From Paraburkholderia haematera (GTDB lineage: Bacteria; Pseudomonadota; Gammaproteobacteria; Burkholderiales; Burkholderiaceae): a DNA stretch of 64,000 bases. Both the position numbers and the translations under genes were made by a program. The notes below the pieces were generated by a model, which ran no database searches, had not been told where the DNA came from, and saw nothing but the letters and a program-made list of their open reading frames with translations. Every line of letters starts with the position of its first letter. Position 1 is the stretch's first letter. Below, piece by piece: positions 18,347 through 27,239 of this stretch. The DNA lies in assembly GCF_905220975.1 (NCBI RefSeq), contig NZ_CAJNBK010000001.1, forward strand, positions 620,001-684,000, given 5' to 3'.

Positions 18347-20254
18347 ATGCTGTCCCCTATCGCTCGCGCGGCGCTGCTCGCCTTTGCGAGCCTGCCGCTC
18401 GTCGTGCATGCGCAAGCTGCTGCTTCTTCTTTGCCGTCCTCGCCGTCCTCTGATTCTGCCTCTGCCGACACGGGGGCTGCGGTGGCGTCGCCCGCGGTGT
18501 TGTCGCCGGTTGTCGTCACCGCGGAGCGCGGGCCGCAATCGCTCGCCGATGCGATCCCGCAAACCACGCTATTCGACCAGCAGGACATCGCCGATACGAC
18601 CGCGACTGATTTGCCCGGTCTGTTGCAACTCGCGCCCGGCGCGCAGATTTCGCGCACCGGTGGTCCGGGTTCGACGGCGAGCCTGTTTCTGCGCGGCGCA
18701 TCGTCGACGCAATCGCTTCTGCTGATCGACGGCGTACGCGTCGACTCGGTGAGCCTGGGCGCGCCGCAACTCGCGCAGATTCCACTCGACCAGATCGATC
18801 ACGTCGAAGTGGTGAACGGCAACGTGTCCGCGTTATACGGTTCCGGCGCCATTGGCGGCGTGGTGCAGGTATTCACAAAAGACGGCGGCGATCATCCGCC
18901 GCGCTTCAATTTTTCGGTGGGCTACGGCAGCTATCACACGCAGACGCAGCAGGCCGGCGTGAACGGGGCACTGGATAAAGACGGCAATACCACGTTCAGC
19001 CTCTCGCTCACGCGCTCGAAAGACGACGGCTTCTCGTCGCTCAATCCGGCCCAGGCGCCCAACGCGAATCCGAACGCGAACGGCTATCTGAACGAAAGTA
19101 TCTCGGCTTCGCTGCGCCACAAGTTCAACGACAAATGGGACGCGGGCGTCACGTATCTCCAGTCGAACGGCAATGATAGTTACGACAATGCGTACGGCGT
19201 GCCGACCGATCTGAACAACCTGTACACCAAAGTGCGCCAGGTGTCGGCGTTCGCGAACGGCAAGCTGACCGACTGGTGGACCACGCACTTCATCGTTGCC
19301 GAAGGCGACGACCGCAGCGTGTCGAATACCAACGGCATCTACAACGGCCGCTTCGATACCGACAATCGCCAGTACACCTGGCAGAACGATTTCGCGCTCG
19401 CCGCGCAGCAGAAACTGCAGATCGGCTATGAGCATCTGGATCAGAGCCTCGACTCGGATACGTTTGCGGCGCCCGACCGGCATGTGGATTCCGGCTTTGT
19501 CGGCTATACGGGGCGCTTCGGGCGCAGCCAGATTCAGGCCAATCTGCGACGCGATCAGTATTCCGATTTCGGCGGGGCGAACAGTTACTATCTCGGCTAT
19601 GGCTTCGACATCACCGGGCATTGGAAGGCGACTGCAAGCTATTCGGATTCGTTCCGCGCGCCGAGCTTCGACGATCTGTACTATCCGATCAGCGGCAACC
19701 CGTCGATCCAGCCGGAGCGCAGCCATTCGATCGAAGCAGCGCTGCAGTACGCGTCGAACGCGCTTGGCGTGATACGCCTGAGCGCGTTCCAGACGCGTTA
19801 TTCGAATCTGATCGACTACCCGCAGGTCTCGCCTGGCATTTATCTGGCCGAGAACGTTGGCCGTGCGAAGGTGCAGGGGCTCGAAGGATCGTGGCGCGGC
19901 CATGTAGGCAAGACGGACATACGCGCGTCGGTGACGCTGCAAAATCCTGTCGACCTCGATAGCGATACCGATCTTGTGCGGCGTGCCCGGCACTTCGCGT
20001 CGCTCGCCGTGAATCGCAGCATTGCCGGGTGGCGTGTCGGCGGCGAGTGGATCGTCAGCGGCGCACGCGAAGACAGCAGCGGCACGTTGGGCGGCTACGG
20101 TGTGGTCAATCTGTCGGCGCGCTACAACATCACGAAGGCGTGGTACGTCACCGCGCAGATCCAGAACCTGTTGAACAAGGACTATGAAACGGCCTACTCG
20201 TATAACTCGCCGCGGCGCGGTGCGTATGTCACGGTTGGTTGGCAGCAGCAGTGA
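18347..20254 (+). CDS. btuB: TonB-dependent vitamin B12 receptor
   Basis: Outer-membrane cobalamin transporter of 635 residues. A signal peptide (MLSPIARAALLAFASLPLVVHA) precedes a linker and a TonB box-like SPVVVTAER segment near residue 45-55. The plug domain follows (QTTLFDQQDIADTTATDLPGLL.., then RGASSTQSLLLIDGVRV). The rest is a 22-strand barrel ending in a C-terminal aromatic pattern (YVTVGWQQQ). The riboswitch upstream and btuC/btuD downstream identify the substrate as a corrinoid. Confidence 0.93.
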   Translation: MLSPIARAALLAFASLPLVVHAQAAASSLPSSPSSDSASADTGAAVASPAVLSPVVVTAERGPQSLADAIPQTTLFDQQDIADTTATDLPGLLQLAPGAQISRTGGPGSTASLFLRGASSTQSLLLIDGVRVDSVSLGAPQLAQIPLDQIDHVEVVNGNVSALYGSGAIGGVVQVFTKDGGDHPPRFNFSVGYGSYHTQTQQAGVNGALDKDGNTTFSLSLTRSKDDGFSSLNPAQAPNANPNANGYLNESISASLRHKFNDKWDAGVTYLQSNGNDSYDNAYGVPTDLNNLYTKVRQVSAFANGKLTDWWTTHFIVAEGDDRSVSNTNGIYNGRFDTDNRQYTWQNDFALAAQQKLQIGYEHLDQSLDSDTFAAPDRHVDSGFVGYTGRFGRSQIQANLRRDQYSDFGGANSYYLGYGFDITGHWKATASYSDSFRAPSFDDLYYPISGNPSIQPERSHSIEAALQYASNALGVIRLSAFQTRYSNLIDYPQVSPGIYLAENVGRAKVQGLEGSWRGHVGKTDIRASVTLQNPVDLDSDTDLVRRARHFASLAVNRSIAGWRVGGEWIVSGAREDSSGTLGGYGVVNLSARYNITKAWYVTAQIQNLLNKDYETAYSYNSPRRGAYVTVGWQQQ

Positions 20255-20281
20255 CGAACGGACTCGTATGAGAACGCGCCG

Positions 20282-21337
20282 ATGAACCGTAGCTCGAGCC
20301 CGATGCCCACGACCACGTTGCGCGTGATGAGCGCGAAGCGCGCGGCCGCGATCTGGCTGGTGCTCGCGGGAATCGCGCTAGCTGTGCTGATGGCGTCGCT
20401 CGCGCTCGGCAGCGTGCCGCTCGCACCCGGCCGTGTGTTGGCGGCGCTGCTGCCGTCGCACGCGTCGCATGCCGAGTCCGCCGATCTTGCGGGCGAGATC
20501 GTGCGCACGCTGCGTTTGCCGCGCGCGCTGGCCGGCTTCGCGTGCGGCGCGTTGCTCGCGCTCGCCGGTGCGCTGCTGCAAGTGCTGTTGCGCAACCCGT
20601 TGGCCGAGCCGTACGTATTAGGTGTGTCGGGCGGTGCGGCGACGTTCGCGCTGGTCGCGATGATCGCTGGTTGCGCGTGGTGGATCGTCGATGCCAGCGC
20701 GTTCGCCGGTGCCTTCGTGTCGATCCTGTTGGTGCTCGGCCTCGCACGCCGCGAGCTGTGGCGCGGCGAGCCGCAGGATACGTCGCCGCGTTTGCTGTTG
20801 ACCGGCGCGGTGATCGCGGCCGGCTGGGGCGCTGTCATTACGCTGCTGCTCAACCTCGCGCCGGATAACCGGTTGCGCGGCATGTTGTTCTGGCTGACCG
20901 GCGATCTGAACGGCGGTACGGTGCCATGGGCGGCGCTCGCCGCGCTCGTGGTCGTACTGGTGGCCATCGTGCCCGTTGCGCCGCGACTGAATGTGCTGCT
21001 GCGAGGCGACGCTGCCGCGCAGGCACTCGGCGTGGCGGTGATGCCGCTGCGCTTGCGCGTGTATCTGGTGGCGTCGCTGGCGGCTGCCGCGGCAGTCACG
21101 ACGGCGGGCACGGTCGGTTTTGTCGGCCTCGTGGTGCCGCATATGTTGCGACTCGCATTCGGCAACGATCAACGCATGCTGCTGCCGGCCGCGGCGCTCG
21201 GCGGCGGTATCGCGGTGATGGGCGCGGACCTGATTGCACGTACGGTGATTGCGCCGGCGCAGTTGCCGGTTGGGGTGATCACGTCGATCGTCGGCGTGCC
21301 GGTGTTTCTGTGGATGCTGCTGCGCAGGCGCCGATAA
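20282..21337 (+). CDS. btuC: Cobalamin ABC transporter permease (FecCD family)
   Basis: Inner-membrane channel of the B12 importer BtuCDF, 351 residues with about ten hydrophobic segments. Family segments include LRLPRALAGFACGALLALAG, NPLAEPYVLGVSGGA and the cytoplasmic coupling region GFVGLVVPHMLR. It starts 27 bp after btuB. Its TAA stop overlaps the btuD ATG by one base (TAATG), so the two are translationally coupled. The matching periplasmic protein is probably the BtuF encoded on the opposite strand at 26.3-27.2 kb. Confidence 0.93.
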   Translation: MNRSSSPMPTTTLRVMSAKRAAAIWLVLAGIALAVLMASLALGSVPLAPGRVLAALLPSHASHAESADLAGEIVRTLRLPRALAGFACGALLALAGALLQVLLRNPLAEPYVLGVSGGAATFALVAMIAGCAWWIVDASAFAGAFVSILLVLGLARRELWRGEPQDTSPRLLLTGAVIAAGWGAVITLLLNLAPDNRLRGMLFWLTGDLNGGTVPWAALAALVVVLVAIVPVAPRLNVLLRGDAAAQALGVAVMPLRLRVYLVASLAAAAAVTTAGTVGFVGLVVPHMLRLAFGNDQRMLLPAAALGGGIAVMGADLIARTVIAPAQLPVGVITSIVGVPVFLWMLLRRRR

Positions 21338-22173
21338 TGAACGCACACAACGCTCCGCATTCCGCCCTTAGCGTGCAACGCCTGACCTTGCGCGCGGGTA
21401 CGCGTACCTTACTCGACGCCTTCACGCATACGTTCTACGCAGGCGAGATCTGGTGTATCGCCGGACCGAACGGCGCGGGCAAGACAACCTTGCTATCGAC
21501 GCTTGCAGGTTTGGCGCAACCGTCGGCGGGCCATGTCGAGCTCGATGGCGTGCGTCTCGCCGACTGGCAGCCGTTGCCGCTCGCGCAGCGTCGCGCGCTG
21601 ATGCCGCAAAGCGCAGCCGACGCTTTCAGCGCGAGCGTGCTCGACATTGTGATGCTGAACCGCTTTCCGCATCTGACAGGCTGGGGGTGGGAAGGTGAAG
21701 CCGATCGTGCCGCGGCGCATGCCGCGCTGGACGGTTTGGGCCTCGCCGCATTCGCCGCGCGCGACGTGCTTTCGCTGTCGGGCGGCGAACGTCAACGCGT
21801 GGCGTTGGCGGCGGTGCTGTGCCAGGAGACGCCGTTGTTGCTGCTCGACGAACCGCTCTCGCATCTGGACCTGCACCACCAGATCGACTGCCTGGAGGCG
21901 CTGACTGCCTGGGCGCGCGAGCCTCGGCGTACAGTGATGTTTTCGTGCCACGATTTGAACCTCGCGCGCCGCTTCGCGACGCATGCGCTGCTGCTGGACG
22001 GCAACGGCGGCGCGTATGCTGGACCGGTGCACGATGTGTTGACACCCACGCTGACGAGTCGCGCGTTCGGCTATCCGTTGATTCTGATTCGCGACGGCGA
22101 GCATGAGGCGCTGATTCCCGCGCCGCGATTGCGTCACGAATCGGCTGCGGCTGATGACACAGCGGCAGGCTAA
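21337..22173 (+). CDS. btuD: Cobalamin ABC transporter ATP-binding protein
   Basis: ATPase of the B12 importer, 278 residues. Walker A GPNGAGKT is at 43-50, the signature LSGGERQR at 147-154, and Walker B LLLLDEP ends at 173, followed by the D-loop and a switch His in FSCHDL. The frame is open far upstream within btuC, but the ATG at 21337 is the sensible start because it overlaps the btuC stop and matches the length of BtuD/FecE-type proteins. Confidence 0.93.
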   Translation: MNAHNAPHSALSVQRLTLRAGTRTLLDAFTHTFYAGEIWCIAGPNGAGKTTLLSTLAGLAQPSAGHVELDGVRLADWQPLPLAQRRALMPQSAADAFSASVLDIVMLNRFPHLTGWGWEGEADRAAAHAALDGLGLAAFAARDVLSLSGGERQRVALAAVLCQETPLLLLDEPLSHLDLHHQIDCLEALTAWAREPRRTVMFSCHDLNLARRFATHALLLDGNGGAYAGPVHDVLTPTLTSRAFGYPLILIRDGEHEALIPAPRLRHESAAADDTAAG

Positions 22174-22209
22174 GCGCTTTATCAAATACTCTCTCTACTA
22201 GAACCGACC

Positions 22210-23271
22210 ATGACTTCTTTGCCAGGTTTGCCGGGAATGACCGAAGTCGAACCGCTCGATCAAACGCTGCGTGCCGAACTGCAACACATCATCGATACCA
22301 AGACCAAGCCGCCGGGCAGTCTCGGGCGGCTCGAGACGCTCGCGCGCCAGATGGGCCTGATCCAGCGTACGACGCGCCCCACGGTCGAACGTCCGGCGAT
22401 GATCGTGTTCGCCGGCGACCACGGCATTGCCGCGGAGGGCGTGAGTCCTTATCCGCAAGCCGTGACCGCGCAAATGGTCGCTAACTTTCTCGCGGGCGGC
22501 GCGGCGATCAATGCCTTGAGCCGCGTCTCCGGTGTCGAGCTCGAAGTGGTCAACTCAGGCATTGCAACGCCGTTGCCGTCCACTGAGGGTCTCATCGATA
22601 TTCCGGTTGCGGCCGGAACGCGCAACTTCGCGCACGAACCCGCGATGACCCACGAACAGGCGCTTGCCGCGATGCAGGCCGGCGCGGCTCGCGTGCGGCA
22701 TCACGCGGCGCGCGGCACCAATGTGATCGGCTTCGGCGAAATGGGCATTGCGAATACGTCGTCGGCCGCGTGTCTGATGAGCCGTCTGTGCGGTGTGCCG
22801 ATCGACGAATGCGTCGGACGGGGTACGGGTCTCGACAATGCAGGGCTCGCGAAAAAGCGCAACGTGCTCGCCTCGGCACTCGCGCATCACGCTGTTTCCA
22901 ATGACCCGCTCAATGTGCTCGCCACGTTCGGCGGCTTCGAAATCGCCATGATGGCGGGCGCATACCTCGCTGCTGCGCAAGCGCGTATGACGATCCTTGT
23001 CGATGGGTTCATTGCGACTTCGGCATTGCTGGTGGCCGATGCGTTCGCACCGAAGGTGCGCGAGTATTGCGTGTTCGCACATGCGTCGAACGAGGCGGGA
23101 CATCGGCGCATGCTCGATCATTTCGGTGCGCTGCCCTTGCTCTCGCTCGACATGCGTCTTGGCGAAGGCACCGGCGCGGTGCTCGCGGTGCCGCTGCTGC
23201 GCGCGGCGGTGGCGTTCGTCAACGAAATGGCGAGCTTCGAATCGGCCGGCGTTGCGAATCGCGATGCCTGA
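22210..23271 (+). CDS. cobT: Nicotinate-nucleotide--dimethylbenzimidazole phosphoribosyltransferase
   Basis: Makes alpha-ribazole phosphate, the precursor of the lower ligand of cobalamin, from nicotinate mononucleotide and dimethylbenzimidazole. The 353-residue protein shows the family's KTKPPGSLGRLE segment near residue 30, FAGDHGIAAEGVSPYP, the NFLAGGAAIN segment, GFGEMGIANT, and the C-terminal RLGEGTGAVLA with the catalytic Glu. It is followed after about 50 bp by cobS, its partner in nucleotide-loop assembly. Confidence 0.95.
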   Translation: MTSLPGLPGMTEVEPLDQTLRAELQHIIDTKTKPPGSLGRLETLARQMGLIQRTTRPTVERPAMIVFAGDHGIAAEGVSPYPQAVTAQMVANFLAGGAAINALSRVSGVELEVVNSGIATPLPSTEGLIDIPVAAGTRNFAHEPAMTHEQALAAMQAGAARVRHHAARGTNVIGFGEMGIANTSSAACLMSRLCGVPIDECVGRGTGLDNAGLAKKRNVLASALAHHAVSNDPLNVLATFGGFEIAMMAGAYLAAAQARMTILVDGFIATSALLVADAFAPKVREYCVFAHASNEAGHRRMLDHFGALPLLSLDMRLGEGTGAVLAVPLLRAAVAFVNEMASFESAGVANRDA

Positions 23272-23319
23272 TCGGTTATACGAAGCGCCGTTATCCAGAT
23301 GCGCGCACCCGGCTCACTC

Positions 23320-24096
23320 ATGAACCCGCTCGCGGAACTGCGCTATTTCTTCACGGCGCTCGGCTATTTCACGCGCGTGCCGGTGCCGCGTTGGGTCGGC
23401 TATGAGCCGCACTATCTGAATGCGGCAGCGCGTTATTTTCCGCTCGTCGGTTTGCTGATCGGCGGATTGAGCGCGCTGGTTTATCTCGCGGCGTTGCATG
23501 TGTTTCCAGCGGGTGTAGCGGTCCTGCTGTCGATGGCGGCATCGCTCCTCGTCACCGGCGCATTTCACGAAGACGGGCTTGCCGATTGCGTCGATGCGTT
23601 CGGTGGCGCCTATACGCGAGAGGACGTGCTGCGCATCATGCATGACTCGCGCATCGGTGCTTTCGGCGCCATCGCGCTCGTGATCGCGCTAGCACTGAAG
23701 TGGCAAACGCTCGCCGCGTTACCGCCGATGCACGCCGCAAGTCTGATGATTGCAGCGCATGCGGCGAGCCGCGTATTTGCAATCAGCTATCTGGCTACGC
23801 TCGACTACGTGCGCGCCGAAGGCAAAGCCAAACCGGTCGCGCAACGCTTGAGCGGTTCCGCGTTGCTCTGCGCAGCGGTGTTCGGTTTGCCGTTGCTGCT
23901 CTGGCCGAGCGGGCCCGGTCTGCCGGATTGGCGCTTCGCCGGCGCGGCCTTCGCTGTGCTCGCCGCGCTGCGGTTCGGGATGGGCCGCTACTTCGTCCGG
24001 CGTATTGGCGGCTACACCGGCGACTGCCTGGGCTTCGCACAACAGATTCTTGAATTGAGCATCTATCTGCTGGGGCTTGCATGGATATCGTCCTGA
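23320..24096 (+). CDS. cobS: Adenosylcobinamide-GDP ribazoletransferase (cobalamin synthase)
   Basis: Integral membrane enzyme that joins adenosylcobinamide-GDP and alpha-ribazole (phosphate). The 258-residue product from 23320 (MNPLAELRYFFTALGYFTRVPVP) matches the usual start; an in-frame ATG at 23299 would add seven residues, and neither has a clear ribosome binding site. Family motifs are FHEDGLADCVDAFGGAYTRE near residue 80 and the MHDSRIGAFG segment. There are about six hydrophobic segments. It overlaps the following phosphatase gene by 16 bp. Confidence 0.94.
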   Translation: MNPLAELRYFFTALGYFTRVPVPRWVGYEPHYLNAAARYFPLVGLLIGGLSALVYLAALHVFPAGVAVLLSMAASLLVTGAFHEDGLADCVDAFGGAYTREDVLRIMHDSRIGAFGAIALVIALALKWQTLAALPPMHAASLMIAAHAASRVFAISYLATLDYVRAEGKAKPVAQRLSGSALLCAAVFGLPLLLWPSGPGLPDWRFAGAAFAVLAALRFGMGRYFVRRIGGYTGDCLGFAQQILELSIYLLGLAWISS

Positions 24097-24671
24097 TCCG
24101 TCATCCCGCTGTCGCGCTCGATGCGGGCGTGTGTTACGGCCAGAGCGATGTCGCGCTTGTCGAGGATGCGGAAGTGTCCTCAACCGCGCTGGCATTGAAA
24201 CTCGCCACGTTGCAGGTGCCCGCGCCGCGTGTGTTCATATCGAGTCCGTTGATGCGCTGCTCGGCGCTCGCTGCCGCGATGGCGAATGATTTCGGCTGCG
24301 CGATTAGCCATGACGACCGGCTGAAGGAAATGAACTTCGGCGATTGGGAGCAGCGTCGCTGGGACGCGATCGATCGTGAGTTGCTCGACGACTGGGCGGC
24401 CAACTTCGACCACGCGCGAGCGCATGGCGGTGAGAGCGTCGCGCAGTTCGTCGCGCGGGTGCGGGCATGGCTCGACGCGTTCGCGCAGACCCGCGAGTTG
24501 TCGCCGGCCTATGTGGTCACGCATGCCGGCGTAATACGGGTGATTGCTTCGCTGGTGCTGGATGTGCCGCTGGAACGCTGTCTGAACTGGTCGTTGGACA
24601 TGACCGGGATTGTCTGGCTGCGCAGGGAGGGGGAGGCGCAGCAGTGGTCGTTGGTGAGGTGGAATGCGTGA
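24081..24671 (+). CDS. cobC: Alpha-ribazole phosphatase-type histidine phosphatase
   Basis: A 196-residue phosphoglycerate mutase-like enzyme with the catalytic RHP triplet at residues 7-9 (LIRHPAVALDAG). It also has CYGQSDVAL, the SSPLMRC segment with the second Arg, and a C-terminal THAGVIR with the second catalytic His. It probably dephosphorylates alpha-ribazole 5'-phosphate or cobalamin 5'-phosphate. Overlap with cobS and the cobT-cobS-cobC order support the role. It is the last gene of the riboswitch-led block; an operator-rich spacer and a Fic gene follow. Confidence 0.88.
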   Translation: MDIVLIRHPAVALDAGVCYGQSDVALVEDAEVSSTALALKLATLQVPAPRVFISSPLMRCSALAAAMANDFGCAISHDDRLKEMNFGDWEQRRWDAIDRELLDDWAANFDHARAHGGESVAQFVARVRAWLDAFAQTRELSPAYVVTHAGVIRVIASLVLDVPLERCLNWSLDMTGIVWLRREGEAQQWSLVRWNA

Positions 24672-24718
24672 GGGGTGGGCGCTTGCCGTCTCCCCTGAAT
24701 TGCGTCAGTCCCAGTTTT

Positions 24719-24853
24719 ATTCGTGACACCTTTTTAGAAAATATGTCGCGATAATGGAAATCGTGACGGATTTTGCCGTGAATAGTGTCACGATTAGCGG
24801 GTTTTATGTCACAATTCCAAGGTAAAGTGTCGCGATTAAGATTTATCGCGACA
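24719..24853. promoter_or_regulatory. Array of TGTCRCGATT half-sites upstream of the Fic gene
   Basis: Four direct copies start at 24744 (TGTCGCGATA), 24786 (TGTCACGATTA), 24807 (TGTCACAATT) and 24828 (TGTCGCGATTA). Inverted copies lie at 24719-24728, about 24759-24768 and 24843-24853. The last direct and inverted copies form a perfect inverted repeat of GTGTCGCGAT with an 8 bp spacer (24827-24854). Direct copies are spaced 42, 21 and 21 bp, two helical turns or a multiple. The most likely reader is the winged-helix N terminus of the Fic protein itself. Confidence 0.75.
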
Positions 24854-24875
24854 CATGGACTTTGGGGTGGCGCGC

Positions 24876-26291
24876 ATGAACGGCAACGGCATCAAGCAAG
24901 AATTGGATCTGATCGAGCAGCTTATTGCTGCAAGCGCCGAGGGGCGGAGCATACGCGCGCTCGCATCGGCACTTGCCACGCGTCGCCATCCCATGCAGCG
25001 CCGTACGCTGCAACGTCGCCTCGACGTGTTGCTCGAAGCGGGCCGGATCATCTCAGAAGGCGCGGGCCGCGCAGTGGCCTACAAGCAGGTTGCCGCTTCC
25101 AGCGCGGCTGTTTTACCCGCACAGGTTATCGTTGGCGCAAGCACTTCGGGTGAGGCCTACGTACCCGTATCGAGTGCGGGTCTCGAGGTGCGTGCGGAAG
25201 TGAACAGGCCGCTGCACGAGCGCCGGCCGGTCGGCTATAACCGGGCGTTTCTCGAACGCTATCGTCCGAATCAGGACATGTATTTATCGCAAGCGCAGCG
25301 TGCGCGTCTGCATGAGTGGGGGCGCACGTCGGCGGATATACGGCCGGCCGGTACCTACGCGCGCGACATCATGAGCCGGCTTCTGATCGATTTGTCGTGG
25401 GCGTCGTCGCGGCTCGAGGGCAATACGTACACGCGGCTCGATACAGTGCGGCTGATCGAGCAAGGGCACATTGCGGAAGGCAAGGACGCCCAGGAAACGC
25501 AGATGATCCTGAATCACAAGGCCGCAATCGAAATGATCGTCGAGAGCGCGGACGAAGTGGGCTTCAACCAGTTCACCGTACTGAACCTCCATGCCATTCT
25601 TTCCGACAACCTGATGTCCGACCCGTTCTCCAGCGGCCGTTTGCGCTCGCGCGAAGTGGAGATCAGCGGCACGGTATTTTTTCCGCTTGCCGTGCCGCAG
25701 CAGATTGCGGAGTGCTTTGAGGCGGTGCTGAACAAGGCCGCCCAGATCGACGATCCCTTCGAGCAGGCTTTCTTCGGCATGGTGCACCTGCCGTATCTGC
25801 AGCCGTTCGAAGACGTCAACAAACGGGTCTCGCGTTTGACCGCGAATATCCCGCTGATCCGGCAGAATCTGTGTCCGCTGTCGTTCATCGACGTTCCCGA
25901 AAAAGCCTATGTAGACGGCACGCTCGGCGTGTACGAAACCAATCGTGTCGAGTTGTTGCGCGATGTTTTTATCTGGGCGTACGAGCGCTCGTGTCAGCGT
26001 TATCTGGCGATTCGACAATCGATCGGCGAGCCGGACGCGTTTCGTCTCAAGTATCGCAACGCGTTGATACAGGTGGTGCAGGAAGTGATTCGCGGCGGCC
26101 TTGTCGGCACGCGCGGCGAGGTCGAAACGTTTGCGCAGGATCGGGTGGACGCGGCCGATGTATCTTCGTTTGTCGATGCGATCCAGTCCGATCTCGATCA
26201 ACTGTATCTGGGCAATGTCGCGCGCTATCGGTTGCGGCTTTCCGAATTCGAGCACTGGCCGTTCAAGCGGGCAGACGCCGTCTCACGCTAA
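24876..26291 (+). CDS. Fic-family protein with N-terminal winged helix and altered catalytic motif
   Basis: From the ATG at 24876, which has a GGGGTGG ribosome binding site 5 nt away, the product has 471 residues. An in-frame ATG at 24855 lacks one and abuts the operator palindrome. Residues 5-70 look like a winged helix-turn-helix. The class II inhibitory motif SSRLEGN is at 177-183. The Fic core motif reads QPFEDVNKRVSR at 309-320, where canonical proteins have HxFxDGNGRxxR, so the catalytic His is Gln. AMPylation is therefore doubtful. The role may be regulatory, acting on its own operator array. It interrupts the cobalamin gene region. Confidence 0.85.
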   Translation: MNGNGIKQELDLIEQLIAASAEGRSIRALASALATRRHPMQRRTLQRRLDVLLEAGRIISEGAGRAVAYKQVAASSAAVLPAQVIVGASTSGEAYVPVSSAGLEVRAEVNRPLHERRPVGYNRAFLERYRPNQDMYLSQAQRARLHEWGRTSADIRPAGTYARDIMSRLLIDLSWASSRLEGNTYTRLDTVRLIEQGHIAEGKDAQETQMILNHKAAIEMIVESADEVGFNQFTVLNLHAILSDNLMSDPFSSGRLRSREVEISGTVFFPLAVPQQIAECFEAVLNKAAQIDDPFEQAFFGMVHLPYLQPFEDVNKRVSRLTANIPLIRQNLCPLSFIDVPEKAYVDGTLGVYETNRVELLRDVFIWAYERSCQRYLAIRQSIGEPDAFRLKYRNALIQVVQEVIRGGLVGTRGEVETFAQDRVDAADVSSFVDAIQSDLDQLYLGNVARYRLRLSEFEHWPFKRADAVSR

Positions 26292-26327
26292 CGCGGCACT
26301 TCCCGTTTCACAACCTTCGCAGCGGCG

Positions 26328-27239
26328 TCACTGCGCGCCGCTTTTCCGCCGCGAGCGCGCCAGGTCAAGGTCTTCGCACATCTGTTTCGCCCCTTGCGCG
26401 ATACGCGGCGCCGGCCGGTTGATCAGATCGCCGTCGATGGCGAACAGGTTGTTGTTTGCCACCGCCTTCAGACCCGGCCACGCACGCCACGTATCGAGTT
26501 GCGGCAGGGGCATATCCGGTTGGGTCGCGCCGGGCGCGGCGGTGAAGATCGCTTCCGGATTCGCTGCGAGCACCGCTTCAGTCGAGACAGTCGGCACCAG
26601 CGGTTCGAGTTTCGCAAACACATTGCGGCCGCCGCATAACGCAATCACGTCGCTGACCATATGTTCGCCGTTGAGCGTCATCAAAGGTTGATCCCACGCC
26701 TGATAGAACACGCCGACAGGCGGCCGGTTCGCATACAGCGCGCGCAATCGTGCAATGTCCTGACGGTATGCCGCAGCAGTTGCGTCGGCGCTCGGCGAGG
26801 TGCCGAGCAATTGCCCGAGCTTGATTAGCGATACGGCAATGTCGTCGAGATGATGCGGTTCGCTGAAGAACAGCGGCACATGCATGTCGCGCAAGCGATC
26901 GAGTTGGCGCTGCGCATTGCCATGCCGCCAGACGACGATCAGATCGGGCTTCAATGCGACGATTCGTTCAAGATCGAGCGCCTTGTTGTCGCCAACGCGC
27001 GGCAGTTGCTTCGCTTCCGGCGGATAGTCGCTGTAGGACACAGCGCCGACCAGTTTCGCACCGCCACCCGCGGCATACAGCAACTCGGTGACATGCGGCG
27101 CAAGACTGATGACGCGCTGTGCGGGCGAGGGCAGGGTGACTGTTGCGCCGGTGTCGTCGGTGACGGTGATGGCGGCGTGTGCGTGAAGCATGCCCGCCCA
27201 CAATGCCGCAGCGATGGCGAAGCGCGGGAGTCGAATCAT
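26328..27239 (-). CDS. btuF: Cobalamin-binding periplasmic protein
   Basis: Substrate-binding protein of the BtuCD importer, 303 residues. I start at 27239 (MIRLPRFAIAAALWAGM), which opens a signal peptide ending near HAHA and overlaps the upstream gene's stop as ATGA; the frame extends 34 codons further. The mature part has RVISLAPHVTELLYAAGG, GAVSYSDYPPEAKQLPRVG and the LKPDLIVVW segment, all typical of BtuF-type class III binding proteins. It is last in the leftward block cobU-cbiB-aminotransferase-btuF. Confidence 0.92.
   Translation of the reverse strand: MIRLPRFAIAAALWAGMLHAHAAITVTDDTGATVTLPSPAQRVISLAPHVTELLYAAGGGAKLVGAVSYSDYPPEAKQLPRVGDNKALDLERIVALKPDLIVVWRHGNAQRQLDRLRDMHVPLFFSEPHHLDDIAVSLIKLGQLLGTSPSADATAAAYRQDIARLRALYANRPPVGVFYQAWDQPLMTLNGEHMVSDVIALCGGRNVFAKLEPLVPTVSTEAVLAANPEAIFTAAPGATQPDMPLPQLDTWRAWPGLKAVANNNLFAIDGDLINRPAPRIAQGAKQMCEDLDLARSRRKSGAQ

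Noticed and set aside
20926..21336. Long upstream extension of btuD within btuC
   Set aside because: The extension is antisense-type Arg/Gly-rich sequence in the wrong frame of btuC; the ATG at 21337 overlapping the btuC stop gives the normal length.
24719..24853. Plasmid or phage replication origin suggested by the iteron-like repeats
   Set aside because: No rep gene, DnaA box cluster or partition locus is close; the repeats directly precede a gene with its own winged helix, so an operator is the simpler reading.
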